A DNA stretch of 64,000 bases, taken from positions 76,513 to 140,512 of the forward strand of contig CAVRTQ010000028.1 in assembly GCA_963724195.1 (NCBI GenBank). The letters are read 5' to 3'. Positions within the stretch are counted from its first letter, which is position 1; every line of letters begins with the position of its first letter. Source of the stretch: Solirubrobacter sp963724195. Its GTDB lineage: Bacteria; Actinomycetota; Thermoleophilia; Solirubrobacterales; Solirubrobacteraceae. The notes below the pieces were generated by a model that was not told the origin of the DNA, ran no database searches, and was given only the letters and a program-made list of their open reading frames with translations. The translations under genes were made by a program, and so were the position numbers. Below are positions 28,012 to 37,063 of this stretch, piece after piece.

Positions 28012-28660
28012 CGGGCGCGAGCTCCGCGAACGTCGGAGCCACGATGTCCCAGTCGCTCGTCGGCTCCGTGTCCTCGGTGGGGCGGGGCACGAAGGCCGTG
28101 CGCAGGCCTGCCGCCCGGGCCGCCGTCAGATCGTCGTTGTGGGCGGCGACCATGCACACCTGGTCGTAGTCGAGCCCGAGCGCGTCGGCGCTGGCGCGGT
28201 AGACCCGCGGGTCGGGCTTGTAGGCGCGGGCGATCTCGGCGCCGAGGATCGCGTCCCACGGCAGCTTGGCGTACTTGGCGAGGTTGACGGACTGGGCGAT
28301 GTGGCCGTTCGAGCAGGGCGCGATGATGGAGGTCTCCTTGAGGGTGGTGAGGCCGGCGACGACGTCGGGCCACGGGTCGAGCTGATGCCACGCGCGGACG
28401 AGCGTGTGGCGATAGGGCTTGGGAAGGTCGATACCCAACTCGGCCAAGACGATGTCCAGCCCGATCCGGTGCAGCACGTCCAGGTTCACCCACGGCCGGC
28501 GCCCGCTGCGGACGGTCTCCAGCTGGGGCTGGTACTGGGCCCGCCACAGGTCCGCCGTCTCCTCCGGGAGCCCGAACCGCGCCGTGTGCCGGATCATGCT
28601 CCCGCGCCAGTCCACGGTCGTGCCGAACACGTCGAAGATCAGCGCCTTCACCTGATCCAT
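28008..28660 (-). CDS. HAD superfamily, haloacid dehalogenase type II-like hydrolase
   Basis: ATG 28660 starts MDQVKALIFDVFGTTVDWRG (nucleophile Asp10 region, DVFGTxVDW typical of type II dehalogenases), then SIIAPCSNGHIAQSVNLAKY (motif II), RAYKPDPRVYRASADAL (Lys) and VCMVAAHNDDLTAARAAGLR (acidic motif IV). The last codons are affected by an indel so the expected ending FAELAR-stop at TGA 28008 is off frame. It diverges from the GH3 gene with 11 bp between starts and is coupled to the antiporter by overlap. The natural substrate is unknown. Confidence 0.85.
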
Positions 28661-28671
28661 ACTGACGAGTC

Positions 28672-30832
28672 ATGGATGCACGGCTGTTGACGGGTGCGGA
28701 CTTCTGGTCGCTGCGTGAGGCGCCGGAGATCGGGTTGCGGCGGATCGTGGTGTCGGACGGCCCGGCGGGGGTGCGGGGGGAGACGTGGGACGAGCGTTCG
28801 CCGTCCGCGAACGTGCCCGCGCCGACCGCGCTGGCCGCCTCGTGGGACATCGCGCGGGTGGAGCGCGTGGCCCGGCTGCTGGCGTTCGAGTGCCGCCGCA
28901 AGGGCGTCGACGTGCTGCTCGCCCCCACCGTCAACCTGCACCGGACGCCCTACGGCGGACGGCACTTCGAGTGCTTCTCGGAGGACCCGTACCTGACCGG
29001 GGCGATCGGCGCCGCGTTCGTGCGCGGACTGCAGGAGGAGGGCGTCGCCGCGACGGTCAAGCACTTCGTGGCCAACGACTCCGAGACCGAGCGCTTCACG
29101 TTGGACGCGGTCGTCGACGAGCGGACGCTGCGCGAGCTCTACGCGCTCCCGTTCGAGCTGATCCTGGCCGAGGACCCGTGGGCGGTGATGGCCGCCTACA
29201 ACCGGGTCAACGGGACGACGATGACCGACTCGCCGCTGATCCAGTCGCTGCTGCGTGAGGAGTGGGGCTACGACGGCGTCGTGATGTCCGACTGGGGCGC
29301 CACCCGCAGCGCCGACGCGGCGGTGGATCTCGCGATGCCGGGACCCGAGAGCCCGCTCGATCCGCCGGACGTCGACGTGCGCGTCGCGCGCCTGGTGACG
29401 TTGGCCGAGCGCGTGTCCGCGCGGGAGGCCACGGCGTGGTCGGACGCGGAGATCGCCACGGAGCTGCGGGCCGCGGCGGCGGACGGGTTCGTGCTCGCCC
29501 GCAACCACGGGTCGTTGCTGCCGCTCACCGGCTCGTCGCTGCGCAAGGTCGCCGTGATCGGCCCGAACGGCGCCGACGCCCGCACGCTCGGCGGCGGCAG
29601 CGCGACGGTCTATCCGCCGTACACCGTCTCGCCGCTGGAAGGGCTGCGCGCGGCGCTCCCGCACGCGGAGGTCGCGTTCGCGCCCGGCGTGAAGGCGCAC
29701 ACGCGGCTGCCGGTGGCGAAGGTCACCGCGACGCTCGACGGCTCCGAGCAGCGGGAGACGGGCGAGTTCATCTGGTTCGGCGACCCGCGGACGGTCGACC
29801 TGCGCACGTCGATCACGGCCGAGGTCGCCGGCGAGCACGTGATCGGTGTGTCCGGCGTCGGGCGGTTCACGCTGACGCTGGACGGCACGGTCGTGCTCGA
29901 GGAGGAGCTCGCGTTGGGACCGGACGCGGACCCGGGCGAGCAGCTGTTCGCGCCGCCGCAGCGCGGCGTCCCGATCACGCTCGCCGTCGGGCAGACCGTC
30001 GAGGTGCTGCTGCGCGCCGAGGGCGTGACCGCGTTCCAGCTCAACCATGACCCGCCGTTCCCGGACAGCGGGCTCGAGGACGCGGTCGCGCTGGCGCGTG
30101 AAGCCGACCTCGTCGTGGTCGTCGTCGGCACCACGCCGGAGGTCGAGAGCGAGGGCTTCGACCGCACCACCTTGGCCTTGCCGGGCGCGCAGGATGAGCT
30201 GATCCGGCGCGTGACGGACGCCAACCCGAAGACCGTCGTCGTCGTGAACGCCGGCGCCCCGGTGCTGATGCCGTGGATCAAGCAGGCCCCCGCGGTCCTG
30301 CTCACCTGGTTCGGCGGGCAGGAGGCGGGCAACGCGATCGCCGACGTCATCCTCGGCGCCGTCGAGCCCGGCGGCCGGCTGCCCACCACGTGGCCCGCGT
30401 CCGAGGACGGGCTGCCTTCCGTGCAGCCGGTGGACGGGGTGCTCACGTACAGCGAAGGGCTGAAGGTCGGCTACCGCGGGGACGTCGAACCGCTGTTCCC
30501 GTTCGGCCACGGCCTGGGCTACTCGGAATGGCGCTACCTGGCGATGGACGGCGCGCGCGTGCGGCTGGCCAACACCGGCACCCGCGGCGGCCGCGAGGTC
30601 GTGCAGGTCTACGCCTCCAAGCCCGACAGCGCCGTGGAGCGCCCGGCGCGCTGGCTCGTGGGCTTCGCCGTCGTCGAGGCCGCGCGCGGGCGAGGAGGTC
30701 ATCGTCGACGTCCCGCTCTCCCCGCGCGCCTTCGACCACTGGGACGGGGGCTGGCAACGCGAGCCGGGCGAGTTCACGCTGGAGGCGGGCCGCTCCGTCG
30801 CGGACCTGAAGCTGTCGAGCACGTGGAGCTGA
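28672..30832 (+). CDS. Glycoside hydrolase family 3 beta-glucosidase with PA14-like insert, frameshift near end
   Basis: ATG 28672, no signal peptide, so cytosolic. The GH3 N-terminal barrel holds VSDGPAGVRGETWDERSPSA, RKGVDVLLAPTVNLHRTPYG, VKHFVANDSETER and nucleophile motif GVVMSDWGATRS (Asp207). The second alpha/beta domain starts at ARNHGSLLPL and is interrupted by a PA14-like lectin insert (about residues 345-460: FIWFGDPRTVDLRTSITAEV). It then resumes with VVVVVGTTPEVESEGFDRTT, and the fibronectin-III-like end follows LFPFGHGLGYSEWRYLA. Near 30685 one base shifts the frame; GEEVIVDVPLSPRAFDHWDG leads to TGA 30832. About 719 aa. It cleaves terminal beta-glucosyl residues; oligosaccharides or plant/bacterial glycosides are possible substrates. 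Confidence 0.92.
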
Positions 30833-31683
30833 GGCAGCTCGAATACTTCGCGGCGGTCGCGCGCCACCGGCACTTCACGCGCGCGGCCGAAGCGCTCTAC
30901 GTCACCCAGCCCGCGCTCTCCCAGCAGGTGCGGCGGCTGGAGGCGGAGCTCGGGCTCCAGCTCTTCCGGCGCACCTCCAAAGGGGTCGAGCTGACGTCCG
31001 CGGGCGAGGACCTGCTCGTCCACGCGGAGAAGATCCTCGCCGAGGTGGCCCAGACCCGCGCGGACATGGACCGCCACACCGGCGTCTCGCGCGGCGTGGT
31101 GCGCGTCGCCACCACCGCGGCCGACGCGCCCCGGCTCCCGGCCGCGCTCGCCGCGTTCCACCACGAGCACCCACACATCCAGATCGCGCTGCGCCAGGGC
31201 AGCGCGGCGGAGCTCGTCGCGCTCGTGCAGGCGGGAACGGTGGACGTGGCCGTGCTCGCGCTCACCGACACGCCGCCGGGCGTCACGGTCACGCCGCTGG
31301 AGGACGAGCCGCTGCGCGCCGCCGTGCCCGTCGACGACGAGCTGGCCGGCACCACCATCGAGCTCGATCAGCTGCGCGGGCGCCCGTTCATCCTCGCCGA
31401 GCCGGGCACCGCGCTGCGCGACACGGTCATGAACGCCACGCAGCGCGCGGGGTTCAGCCCGCTGCCGCTGTTCGAGGTCGGCGACCCGGCGACGGTGCGC
31501 TTCCTGGTGCGCGAGGGCCTCGGCGTGGGGCTCGTCCCCGCCTCCTGGCTGGAACGGCCGGGACCGGTCGTCGGCGCGGCGGACCTCAAGGACCCACCGC
31601 GCCACCGGCTGTCGCTGCTCACCCCGTCGGCGGGGGCGTCACCGGGCGGACGGCTGCTGCTCGAGCGCCTCGCGGAGCTCTGA
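30823..31683 (+). CDS. LysR-family transcriptional regulator
   Basis: GTG 30823 overlaps the GH3 stop by 10 bp. VELRQLEYFAAVARHRHFTR and QPALSQQVRRLEAELGLQLF form the LysR winged HTH; the rest is a periplasmic-binding-like effector domain (GVVRVATTAADAPRLPAALA, LVREGLGVGLVPASW). 286 aa. Same-strand coupling with GH3, rather than the usual divergence, suggests a regulator carried in the target operon, or a fortuitous overlap. The stop TGA abuts repeat copy B. Confidence 0.9.
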   Translation: MELRQLEYFAAVARHRHFTRAAEALYVTQPALSQQVRRLEAELGLQLFRRTSKGVELTSAGEDLLVHAEKILAEVAQTRADMDRHTGVSRGVVRVATTAADAPRLPAALAAFHHEHPHIQIALRQGSAAELVALVQAGTVDVAVLALTDTPPGVTVTPLEDEPLRAAVPVDDELAGTTIELDQLRGRPFILAEPGTALRDTVMNATQRAGFSPLPLFEVGDPATVRFLVREGLGVGLVPASWLERPGPVVGAADLKDPPRHRLSLLTPSAGASPGGRLLLERLAEL

Positions 31684-31753
31684 GGCGATCGAACGCGGCA
31701 GCCGGCTTCGCCGGCGCCATGCGCGATCGCTAGGAGATCGCTTCGCGGATCTC
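31684..31753. repeat. Convergent-junction two-hairpin repeat, copy B
   Basis: It starts at the base after the LysR stop. Outer arms GCGATCG...CGATCGC enclose GCCGGC-TTC-GCCGGC, followed by GAGATC-GCTTCGC-GGATCTC. It overlaps the 3' end of the convergent thioredoxin gene, whose last residues (EIREAIS) and TAG stop it encodes. Confidence 0.85.
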
Positions 31754-32050
31754 CCGCTCGAGGCGCTTGCGCGGCCGCGCGCCGACGAGGTTGGCGATCG
31801 GCGCGCCGTTGTCGAAGAGCATGAAGGTCGGCATGCCGAGCACGCCGTACTGGACGGCCAGCTCCTGCTCGTTGTCGACGTCGACGCTGACGATCTTGAT
31901 GTCGTCGCGCGCGCCGGCCATCTCGTCGAGGATCGGCGACATCACCCGACAGGGCGGGCACCAGGTCGCCCAGAAGTCGACGAGCACGGGCTTGTCCGCC
32001 TCGAGGACCTCGGCGGTGAAGGTGTCAGTGGTCACGGGGTTCAAAGCCAT
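31730..32050 (-). CDS. Thioredoxin with WCPPC active site
   Basis: ATG 32050 (MALNPVTTDTFTAEVLEADK); an upstream in-frame ATG at 32071 is less likely. PVLVDFWATWCPPCRVMSPI carries the CxxC redox site, here CPPC rather than the canonical CGPC, which normally changes redox potential. The cis-Pro loop is YGVLGMPTFMLFDNG. 106 aa, cytosolic, no signal peptide. The C-terminal seven residues come from repeat copy B. It probably reduces disulfides as an electron donor; partner reductase not in the window. Confidence 0.9.
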   Translation of the reverse strand: MALNPVTTDTFTAEVLEADKPVLVDFWATWCPPCRVMSPILDEMAGARDDIKIVSVDVDNEQELAVQYGVLGMPTFMLFDNGAPIANLVGARPRKRLEREIREAIS

Positions 32051-32098
32051 GCACCAAGCATCGCCCCGCACCCCGCTCGCTCCAAGTCGGATCCGTTA

Positions 32099-32806
32099 TC
32101 AGCGCCCGTAGCGTTCCTTACCGAGCACGAGCTGCTCGGGAAGGGCGATCCGCGGCGGCGGGGACGGGTCGGCGAGCACGGACACGGTCTCGGCCACCGA
32201 ACGCGTCAGCGAGCCTTCGCGGCCGTCGAGCACGAACGTGATCTGCTCGTCGTCCGCGCTCGTGACCTCGCCCTCGTGCCCCGGCTCCAGGCCCTCGGCC
32301 TTGAACAGGTGCAGCAGGTCCTCGGCCTCGTTCTCGAAGCGCAGGATCGTGACCTTCGCGCCGACTTCGCAGTCGCCCAGAGGCACACCTTCGATCCGCG
32401 TGCCCGGCTCGATCGGGTGGCCGTGCGGGCACGTCTTGGCGTCCCCGATCGCGGCCATCATGCGCGCCTCCAGCACGGGCGACATCGCGTGCTCGAGCCG
32501 CTCGGCCTCCTCGTGGACGTCGTCCCACGGGATCTTCAGCACGTCGGTCAGGAAGCGCTCGATCAGCCGGTGGCGACGAACCACCTGCTGCGCCTGCTCC
32601 AGCCCGTCCTCGGTGAAGGAGATCGACTTGTCGGCGGCGCGCGTGATGTAGCCGTCCTTCACCAGGCGGCCGACCATCTCGTGCACGGTCGGCGCCGAGA
32701 GCTGCATGGCCCGCGCCACGTTCGCGCCCGTCATCGGCAGGCCCGCCTCGTGGAGCCAGAAGATGGTCTGGAGATATTCCTCTTCGGCTACGGTCGCGTC
32801 GGCCAT
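32099..32806 (-). CDS. DtxR/IdeR/MntR-family metal-dependent repressor
   Basis: The 235-residue protein has the DtxR HTH (EEEYLQTIFWLHEAGLPMTG, MQLSAPTVHEMVGRLVKDGY), the dimerisation/metal domain DVHEEAERLEHAMSP with metal ligands Glu/His, and TCPHGHPIEPGTRIEGVPLG (Cys-x-His-x-His). It ends in a FeoA/SH3-like domain (GAKVTILRFENEAEDLLHLF). It represses iron or manganese uptake genes when metal-bound. The CPHGHP stretch is the family's second site. Its target operon is not obvious locally. Confidence 0.92.
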   Translation of the reverse strand: MADATVAEEEYLQTIFWLHEAGLPMTGANVARAMQLSAPTVHEMVGRLVKDGYITRAADKSISFTEDGLEQAQQVVRRHRLIERFLTDVLKIPWDDVHEEAERLEHAMSPVLEARMMAAIGDAKTCPHGHPIEPGTRIEGVPLGDCEVGAKVTILRFENEAEDLLHLFKAEGLEPGHEGEVTSADDEQITFVLDGREGSLTRSVAETVSVLADPSPPPRIALPEQLVLGKERYGR

Positions 32807-32824
32807 GCGTTGATCGTATCTGCC

Positions 32825-33700
32825 TCAGCCCAGCGCCTTCTCGGCCATGTCCATGAACGCGCGGGTGGATGGTGAGAGGCGAGCGTTGCGACGCGTGATG
32901 AACGCGTAGGTCTCGTACAGCGGCGGGTCGAACGCCACCTGGAGAAGTTTGCGCGCTCGCAGCATCGAGGGCAGCCCGACGGTGTCGCCGACGCCGCGCG
33001 CGGCGAGGTCGAACGCGGCGGTCATGTACTCGACCTCGATCAGCGGCTCGAGTCGCACGCCGGCCGTCTGCGCCCGCTCGCGCAACTGCACGCGGGTCGG
33101 GTCTTCCGCCGCCCAGCGCGCGTCGTAGAGGATCAGCGGCGCCTCGGCGAGTCGTTCGATCGTCATCGGCGCGATCACCCGCTCAGGATCGGCGGACAGG
33201 TAGAACAGCTCCTCCCGCCGGACGGGCTGGACCTCGAGCCCGCGGTCCTCGATCGGCAGGATCACGAGCCCGGCCTCGAGTTGCCCTTCGCGCACCGCAT
33301 CGGCCACCTCGGCGGAGTTCTGGCCGATCGCCCGCACCCGCACGTCCGGGTACTTGGCGCGGAAGCGGGCCACGAGCCCGACCAGCACCGAGTGATGCGC
33401 GCCGCCGAAGAACCCGAACGCGACGGTGCCGGAGACGAGCGTCCGGACCTCGCGGACCGACTCGAGCGCCTCCTGCGCCTGCTCGAGCACCCGTTCGGCG
33501 TGCGGCAGGAACAGCCGCCCGGCATCGGTGAGCTGGACGCCCTTGCCGGCGCGGATGAACAGCGGCACGCCGAGCTCGGCCTCGAGCCGGCGGATCTGCT
33601 CCGACATGCTCGGCTGCGCCATCGTCAGCGCGTGCGCGGCCGCCGAGAAGCTGCCGTGATCGGCCGCGGCCAGGAAGTATTCGAGCTGCTCCAACCTCAT
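32825..33700 (-). CDS. LysR-family transcriptional regulator
   Basis: MRLEQLEYFLAAADHGSFSA and MAQPSMSEQIRRLEAELGVP are the HTH; the effector domain includes VAFGFFGGAHHSVLVGLVAR and VEYMTAAFDLAARGVGDTVG. 291 aa, clean frame. It diverges from a short open frame at 33771 across a 70-bp, notably AT-richer spacer, where its operator should lie. The ligand is unknown. Confidence 0.9.
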   Translation of the reverse strand: MRLEQLEYFLAAADHGSFSAAAHALTMAQPSMSEQIRRLEAELGVPLFIRAGKGVQLTDAGRLFLPHAERVLEQAQEALESVREVRTLVSGTVAFGFFGGAHHSVLVGLVARFRAKYPDVRVRAIGQNSAEVADAVREGQLEAGLVILPIEDRGLEVQPVRREELFYLSADPERVIAPMTIERLAEAPLILYDARWAAEDPTRVQLRERAQTAGVRLEPLIEVEYMTAAFDLAARGVGDTVGLPSMLRARKLLQVAFDPPLYETYAFITRRNARLSPSTRAFMDMAEKALG

Positions 33701-33770
33701 AGGCTCAGCCTATCGACCACCTAGTCAATCAAGCCTAAAACAATGAAGCACAAGCATCGATACTAGGGGC

Positions 33771-33866
33771 ATGATCGCTATCGCTCTCATCGCAGCCTTC
33801 GCCGTTGGAAGCCTTTTCGCCGCCGAGGATCGTCCCGGCTTCAGCGAATCCTCTCCGTTGGCATAA
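33771..33866 (+). CDS. Possible small membrane/secreted peptide (31 aa)
   Basis: ATG 33771 after AGGGGC opens MIAIALIAAFAVGSLFAAED followed by RPGFSESSPLA and TAA. A single hydrophobic helix with a short polar tail gives a plausible small membrane protein or a remnant signal peptide. It lies divergent to a LysR gene and 16 bp before the ligase gene. Nothing else supports expression, so confidence is low. Confidence 0.35.
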   Translation: MIAIALIAAFAVGSLFAAEDRPGFSESSPLA

Positions 33867-33881
33867 GGTTCGCAGCGCCTC

Positions 33882-34828
33882 ATGGCGCTGCCGCACAAGC
33901 CACCTCTGCTCCCCCAGCTCGCCCGCCCGGCCAAGCAGTTGCCGGTCGGCCCGGGTTGGGCGTATGAGCCCAAATGGGACGGGTTCCGTGCCATCGCGTT
34001 CGTCGATGGCGCGGACGTCGTACCTCCAGTCACGCAGCGGCAAGCCGCTGCGCCGGTACTTCCCCGAGCTGACCTTCCCGGCAAGGGCGGTACATCCTCG
34101 ACGGGGAGATCGTGCTCTTCGATGCCGAAGGGCGCCAGGACTTCGACGCGCTCGGCCAGCGGATCCACCCGGCCGAGACGCGCATCAACATGCTCGCCGA
34201 GCAGACGCCGACGACGTTCGTCGCCTTCGACCTGCTCGCCCTCGACGACGAATCGCTGCTCGGCCTCCCCCAACGGGAGCGCCGCGACCGCCTCGTCGCC
34301 TTCATCTCCGATCCGCTCCAGCTCTGTCCGAGCACCGAGGACCCGGCCGAGGCCGAACCGTGGCTCGAGGACCGCGAGGGCGTGATCGCCAAGCGCCAGG
34401 ACGCGAAGTACGAGCCCGGCAAGCGCGTCGGGATGTCCAAGATCAAGCGCGTCCGCACGATCGACGCCGTCGTCATGGGCTGGCGCCCGGGCAAGGAGGA
34501 GGGCACGGTCGGCTCGCTGATCCTCGGCCTCCACGAGGCGGACGGGACGCTGCGCACGGTCGGCCACACGTCCGGCATCAGCCGCAAGGACAAGGCCGCG
34601 TTGCCGGCCAAGCTCGCGCCCTACGAGACCGGCGAGCGCGGCATGGGCGACCCGTCCCGCTGGGACAACGCCCGCGACCTCGAGTGGATCGAGCTGCGCC
34701 CCGAGCTCGTGATCGAGATCACCTTCGACCACACCTCCAACGACCGCATCCGGCACGGCACCAAGCTCGTCCGCTGGCGCGACGACAAGCCGCCGGAGGA
34801 GTGCTCGATGGACCAGCTGCGAACTTAA
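33882..34828 (+). CDS. ATP-dependent DNA ligase (LigC/LigD-ligase-like), two frameshifts
   Basis: ATG 33882. Motif I with the adenylated Lys is WAYEPKWDGFRAIAF. After one shift near 34022 the next block YLQSRSGKPLRRYFPELTFP is in another frame, and near 34090 it returns as ILDGEIVLFDAEGRQDFDAL (motif III). Motif IV is EGVIAKRQDAKYEPGKR; motif V region is MSKIKRVRTIDAVVMGWRPG. The segment before motif IV is shorter than in relatives (some 15-25 residues missing), so either divergence or local damage. It seals nicks with ATP and would act in repair or NHEJ-like end joining; no Ku or LigD polymerase gene is adjacent. Its TAA lies within a REP palindrome. Confidence 0.85.
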
Positions 34829-34846
34829 AGGTGCCAGGCACCTTTA
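34826..34846. repeat. REP-type palindrome (GGTGCC-A-GGCACC) between convergent genes
   Basis: A 21-bp perfect palindrome, TAAAGGTGCC around a central A, lies in the frame AACTTAAAG...CTTTAGACTT. It supplies the ligase stop codon (TAA 34826) and sits 8 bp before the gpsA stop. Confidence 0.85.
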
Positions 34847-34854
34847 GACTTTCG

Positions 34855-35958
34855 CTAGGTCCGGTTCGGCCGCCGCACGGAGTCCGTGACGGCGCGGCGG
34901 CGCACGCGCGCGACCGTGCGTTTCCACGCCGAGTCGCGCGCCGCGGGCGGCGGGACGGTGGTGCGGACCTTCGCGACCCACTCGTCCAGCGGGAGCTCCC
35001 CGGAGATGAGGCCGTGCAGCGCGGTCGTGACCGGCGCCTCGACGTGCGCGCGGCGCAGCGCGGTGGCGAGCAGCGGGACCATGTCCAGCGACTCGACGGC
35101 CTGGCCGATCCGGGCCGGGATCTCGGACGCCGGCACGCCCTGGCCGAGCAGCTCGCCCGCGCGGCGGTTGCGCGACTGCGGCGCGAGCGCGGTGCCGACG
35201 AGGTCGCCGGTGCCCGCCAGGCCGATCATCGACTCCGGCTTGCCGCCCTGGCGCTCGGCGTAGCGCCACACCTCGGCGAAGATGTGGCCCGCCGCCGCTC
35301 CCGCCGCGTTCAGGCCCTGGACCTCCGTGGCGCCCGCGGCGAGCGCCGCGGCGTTCTTGGCGATGCCGGAGAGCTCGACGCCGACGGGGTCGTTGGACTG
35401 CTCGCACACCACGCCGGCGCGCATGAACACGTGCGCGACCGCGGCCGCGAGCCGCACGTTGGTGGAGGCGGCGACCAGCCCGGCGCCCTCGGTGACCATC
35501 TCGCGCGCGTGCGCCGGGCCTCCGAGACAACCGACGCGGTCCACGCCGCACACCTGGTTGAGCAGCGTCGTGGGCGAGAGGCCGTCCGGCGGAACGAGGC
35601 CCTTCGCCATCGAGATCACCGGCGTGCGCGCCGGCAGCCCGCTCTTGTGCAGGTTCTCGATGACCTGCGCGATGCCCTTGGAAGGCACGCCGAGGAAGAC
35701 GTAGTCGGCGCGCGACAGGCCGGCGGACATCGGCTCGACGCGGAGCTCGCGCGGCAGCGCCACCTCCGGCAGGTAGGCCTTGTTCTCGCGATCCTCCTCC
35801 AGCCGCGCGGCCTGCTCGGCCGAGCGGGTCTGCAGGGTCGTCTTGAAGCCGCCGCGGGCGAGCAGCACGGCCACCGCGGTGCCGAACGAGCCCGCCCCGA
35901 CGACGATCGCCCGGCGCGAGCCGGGGGTGGGGAGAGAAAGTTGGGGCCGGAGCGGCAT
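34855..35958 (-). CDS. gpsA: NAD(P)H-dependent glycerol-3-phosphate dehydrogenase
   Basis: The protein opens with a short extra N-terminus, then IVVGAGSFGTAVAVLLARGG (NAD-binding GxGxFGT), YVFLGVPSKGIAQVIENL, VISMAKGLVPPDGLSPTTLL, VGCLGGPAHAREMVTEGAGL, GVELSGIAKNAAALAAGATE (catalytic Lys) and MIGLAGTGDLVGTALAPQSR. It reduces dihydroxyacetone phosphate to sn-glycerol 3-phosphate for phospholipid synthesis. 367 aa against about 335 usual, because of a basic C-terminal tail (KRTVARVRRRAVTDSVRRPN). Clean frame. Confidence 0.93.
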   Translation of the reverse strand: MPLRPQLSLPTPGSRRAIVVGAGSFGTAVAVLLARGGFKTTLQTRSAEQAARLEEDRENKAYLPEVALPRELRVEPMSAGLSRADYVFLGVPSKGIAQVIENLHKSGLPARTPVISMAKGLVPPDGLSPTTLLNQVCGVDRVGCLGGPAHAREMVTEGAGLVAASTNVRLAAAVAHVFMRAGVVCEQSNDPVGVELSGIAKNAAALAAGATEVQGLNAAGAAAGHIFAEVWRYAERQGGKPESMIGLAGTGDLVGTALAPQSRNRRAGELLGQGVPASEIPARIGQAVESLDMVPLLATALRRAHVEAPVTTALHGLISGELPLDEWVAKVRTTVPPPAARDSAWKRTVARVRRRAVTDSVRRPNRT

Positions 35959-36091
35959 AGGGCTACGTACCCAGCTGACGCCGCGTCGTTACCGGCGCAC
36001 GGTGCCTGCATTGATATTGGCCCACCGGACTCTGGATTTCCAGGGTGCTGCCTCCCGGATCGCCAACCGGAGCGGAGCGTACGCTACCGAT

Positions 36092-37063
36092 ATGTCGCTG
36101 ACTGCTGGAATCGAGGTCGAGGGTCTCGTCCGCGAATTCAAGAACGGCCCGCGCGCGGTGGACGGGATCCACCTCGCCGTGGCGCCGGGCGAGATCTACG
36201 GCTTTCTGGGGCCCAACGGCGCCGGGAAGTCCACGACCGTCCTGATGCTCACCACCTTGCTGCCGCCGACGGACGGGACCGCCCGCGTCGCCGGGCACGA
36301 CATCCGCCACGAGGGCGCGGCCGTGCGCGCTGCGATCGGCGCCGCGCTGCAGGAGGCCGCGCTCGACCCGCTGCTCACGGGCCTCGACCACATGCGCCTG
36401 CAGACGACGCTGCAGGGCGTGCCGAAGGCCGAGCGCCGCACGCGCGGAGACGAACTGCTCGAGCGGATGGGCTTGTCGGACGCGGCCGGCCGGAAGGTCC
36501 GTGGCTACTCCGGCGGCATGAAGCGCCGGCTGGATCTCGCGCTCGCGCTCGTCCATCACCCGCGCGTGCTGTTCCTCGACGAGCCGACCACCGGCCTGGA
36601 CCCCTCGTCGCGTGCGGACCTGTGGGACGAGGTGGCGCGACTGGCGCGCGAGGACGGGGTGACCGTCTTCCTCACCACGCAGTACCTGGAGGAGGCCGAC
36701 GTGCTCGCCGATCGCGTCGGGATCATCGACCAGGGCAAGATCGTGGCCGAGGGCACGCCGGAGGCGCTGAAGGCCGAGATCGGGCGCCCGTCCGTCGAGG
36801 TCACGCCGACCGAACGCGCCGAACGCGACGCGGTGGCCGAGGTGCTCACGCGCTTCGGCTCGGTCGTCCCCGCGCCGCCGGGCGCCGCGGCGGTGCGCCT
36901 CGAAAGCGGCGAGAACCTCGCGGAGGTCGTGCGCGCGCTCGATGCCGCCGAGTTGAGCATCGCCGACCTCCAGCTCCATCAGCCGTCATTGGACGACGTC
37001 TTCCTGGCCAAGACCGGCCGCAAGCTGGACGTCAGCACCGCGGAAGAGCCGGTCGCGGCGTGA
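36092..37063 (+). CDS. ABC transporter ATP-binding protein (DrrA-like exporter)
   Basis: 323 aa from ATG 36092. Walker A GFLGPNGAGKSTTVLML, Q-loop region AALQEAALDPLLTGLDHMRL, signature YSGGMKRRLDLALALVHHPR, Walker B VLFLDEPTTGLDPSSRADLW, H-loop region replaced by FLTTQYLEEADVLADRV. The DrrA family motif EEADxLADRV and C-terminal domain (HQPSLDDVFLAKTGR) indicate an ABC-2 type drug or lipid exporter. The stop overlaps the first permease gene (GTGA). Confidence 0.95.
   Translation: MSLTAGIEVEGLVREFKNGPRAVDGIHLAVAPGEIYGFLGPNGAGKSTTVLMLTTLLPPTDGTARVAGHDIRHEGAAVRAAIGAALQEAALDPLLTGLDHMRLQTTLQGVPKAERRTRGDELLERMGLSDAAGRKVRGYSGGMKRRLDLALALVHHPRVLFLDEPTTGLDPSSRADLWDEVARLAREDGVTVFLTTQYLEEADVLADRVGIIDQGKIVAEGTPEALKAEIGRPSVEVTPTERAERDAVAEVLTRFGSVVPAPPGAAAVRLESGENLAEVVRALDAAELSIADLQLHQPSLDDVFLAKTGRKLDVSTAEEPVAA

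Noticed and set aside
28648..31605. 985-codon open frame on the minus strand opposite GH3 and LysR
   Set aside because: Antisense shadow with low-complexity Arg/Val/His composition; the plus strand has full GH3 and LysR motifs.
36092..36115. Alternative upstream start for the ABC ATPase at 35780 in the same frame
   Set aside because: The upstream part is an Arg/Ser-rich shadow of gpsA; ATG 36092 begins the normal DrrA-type N-terminus.
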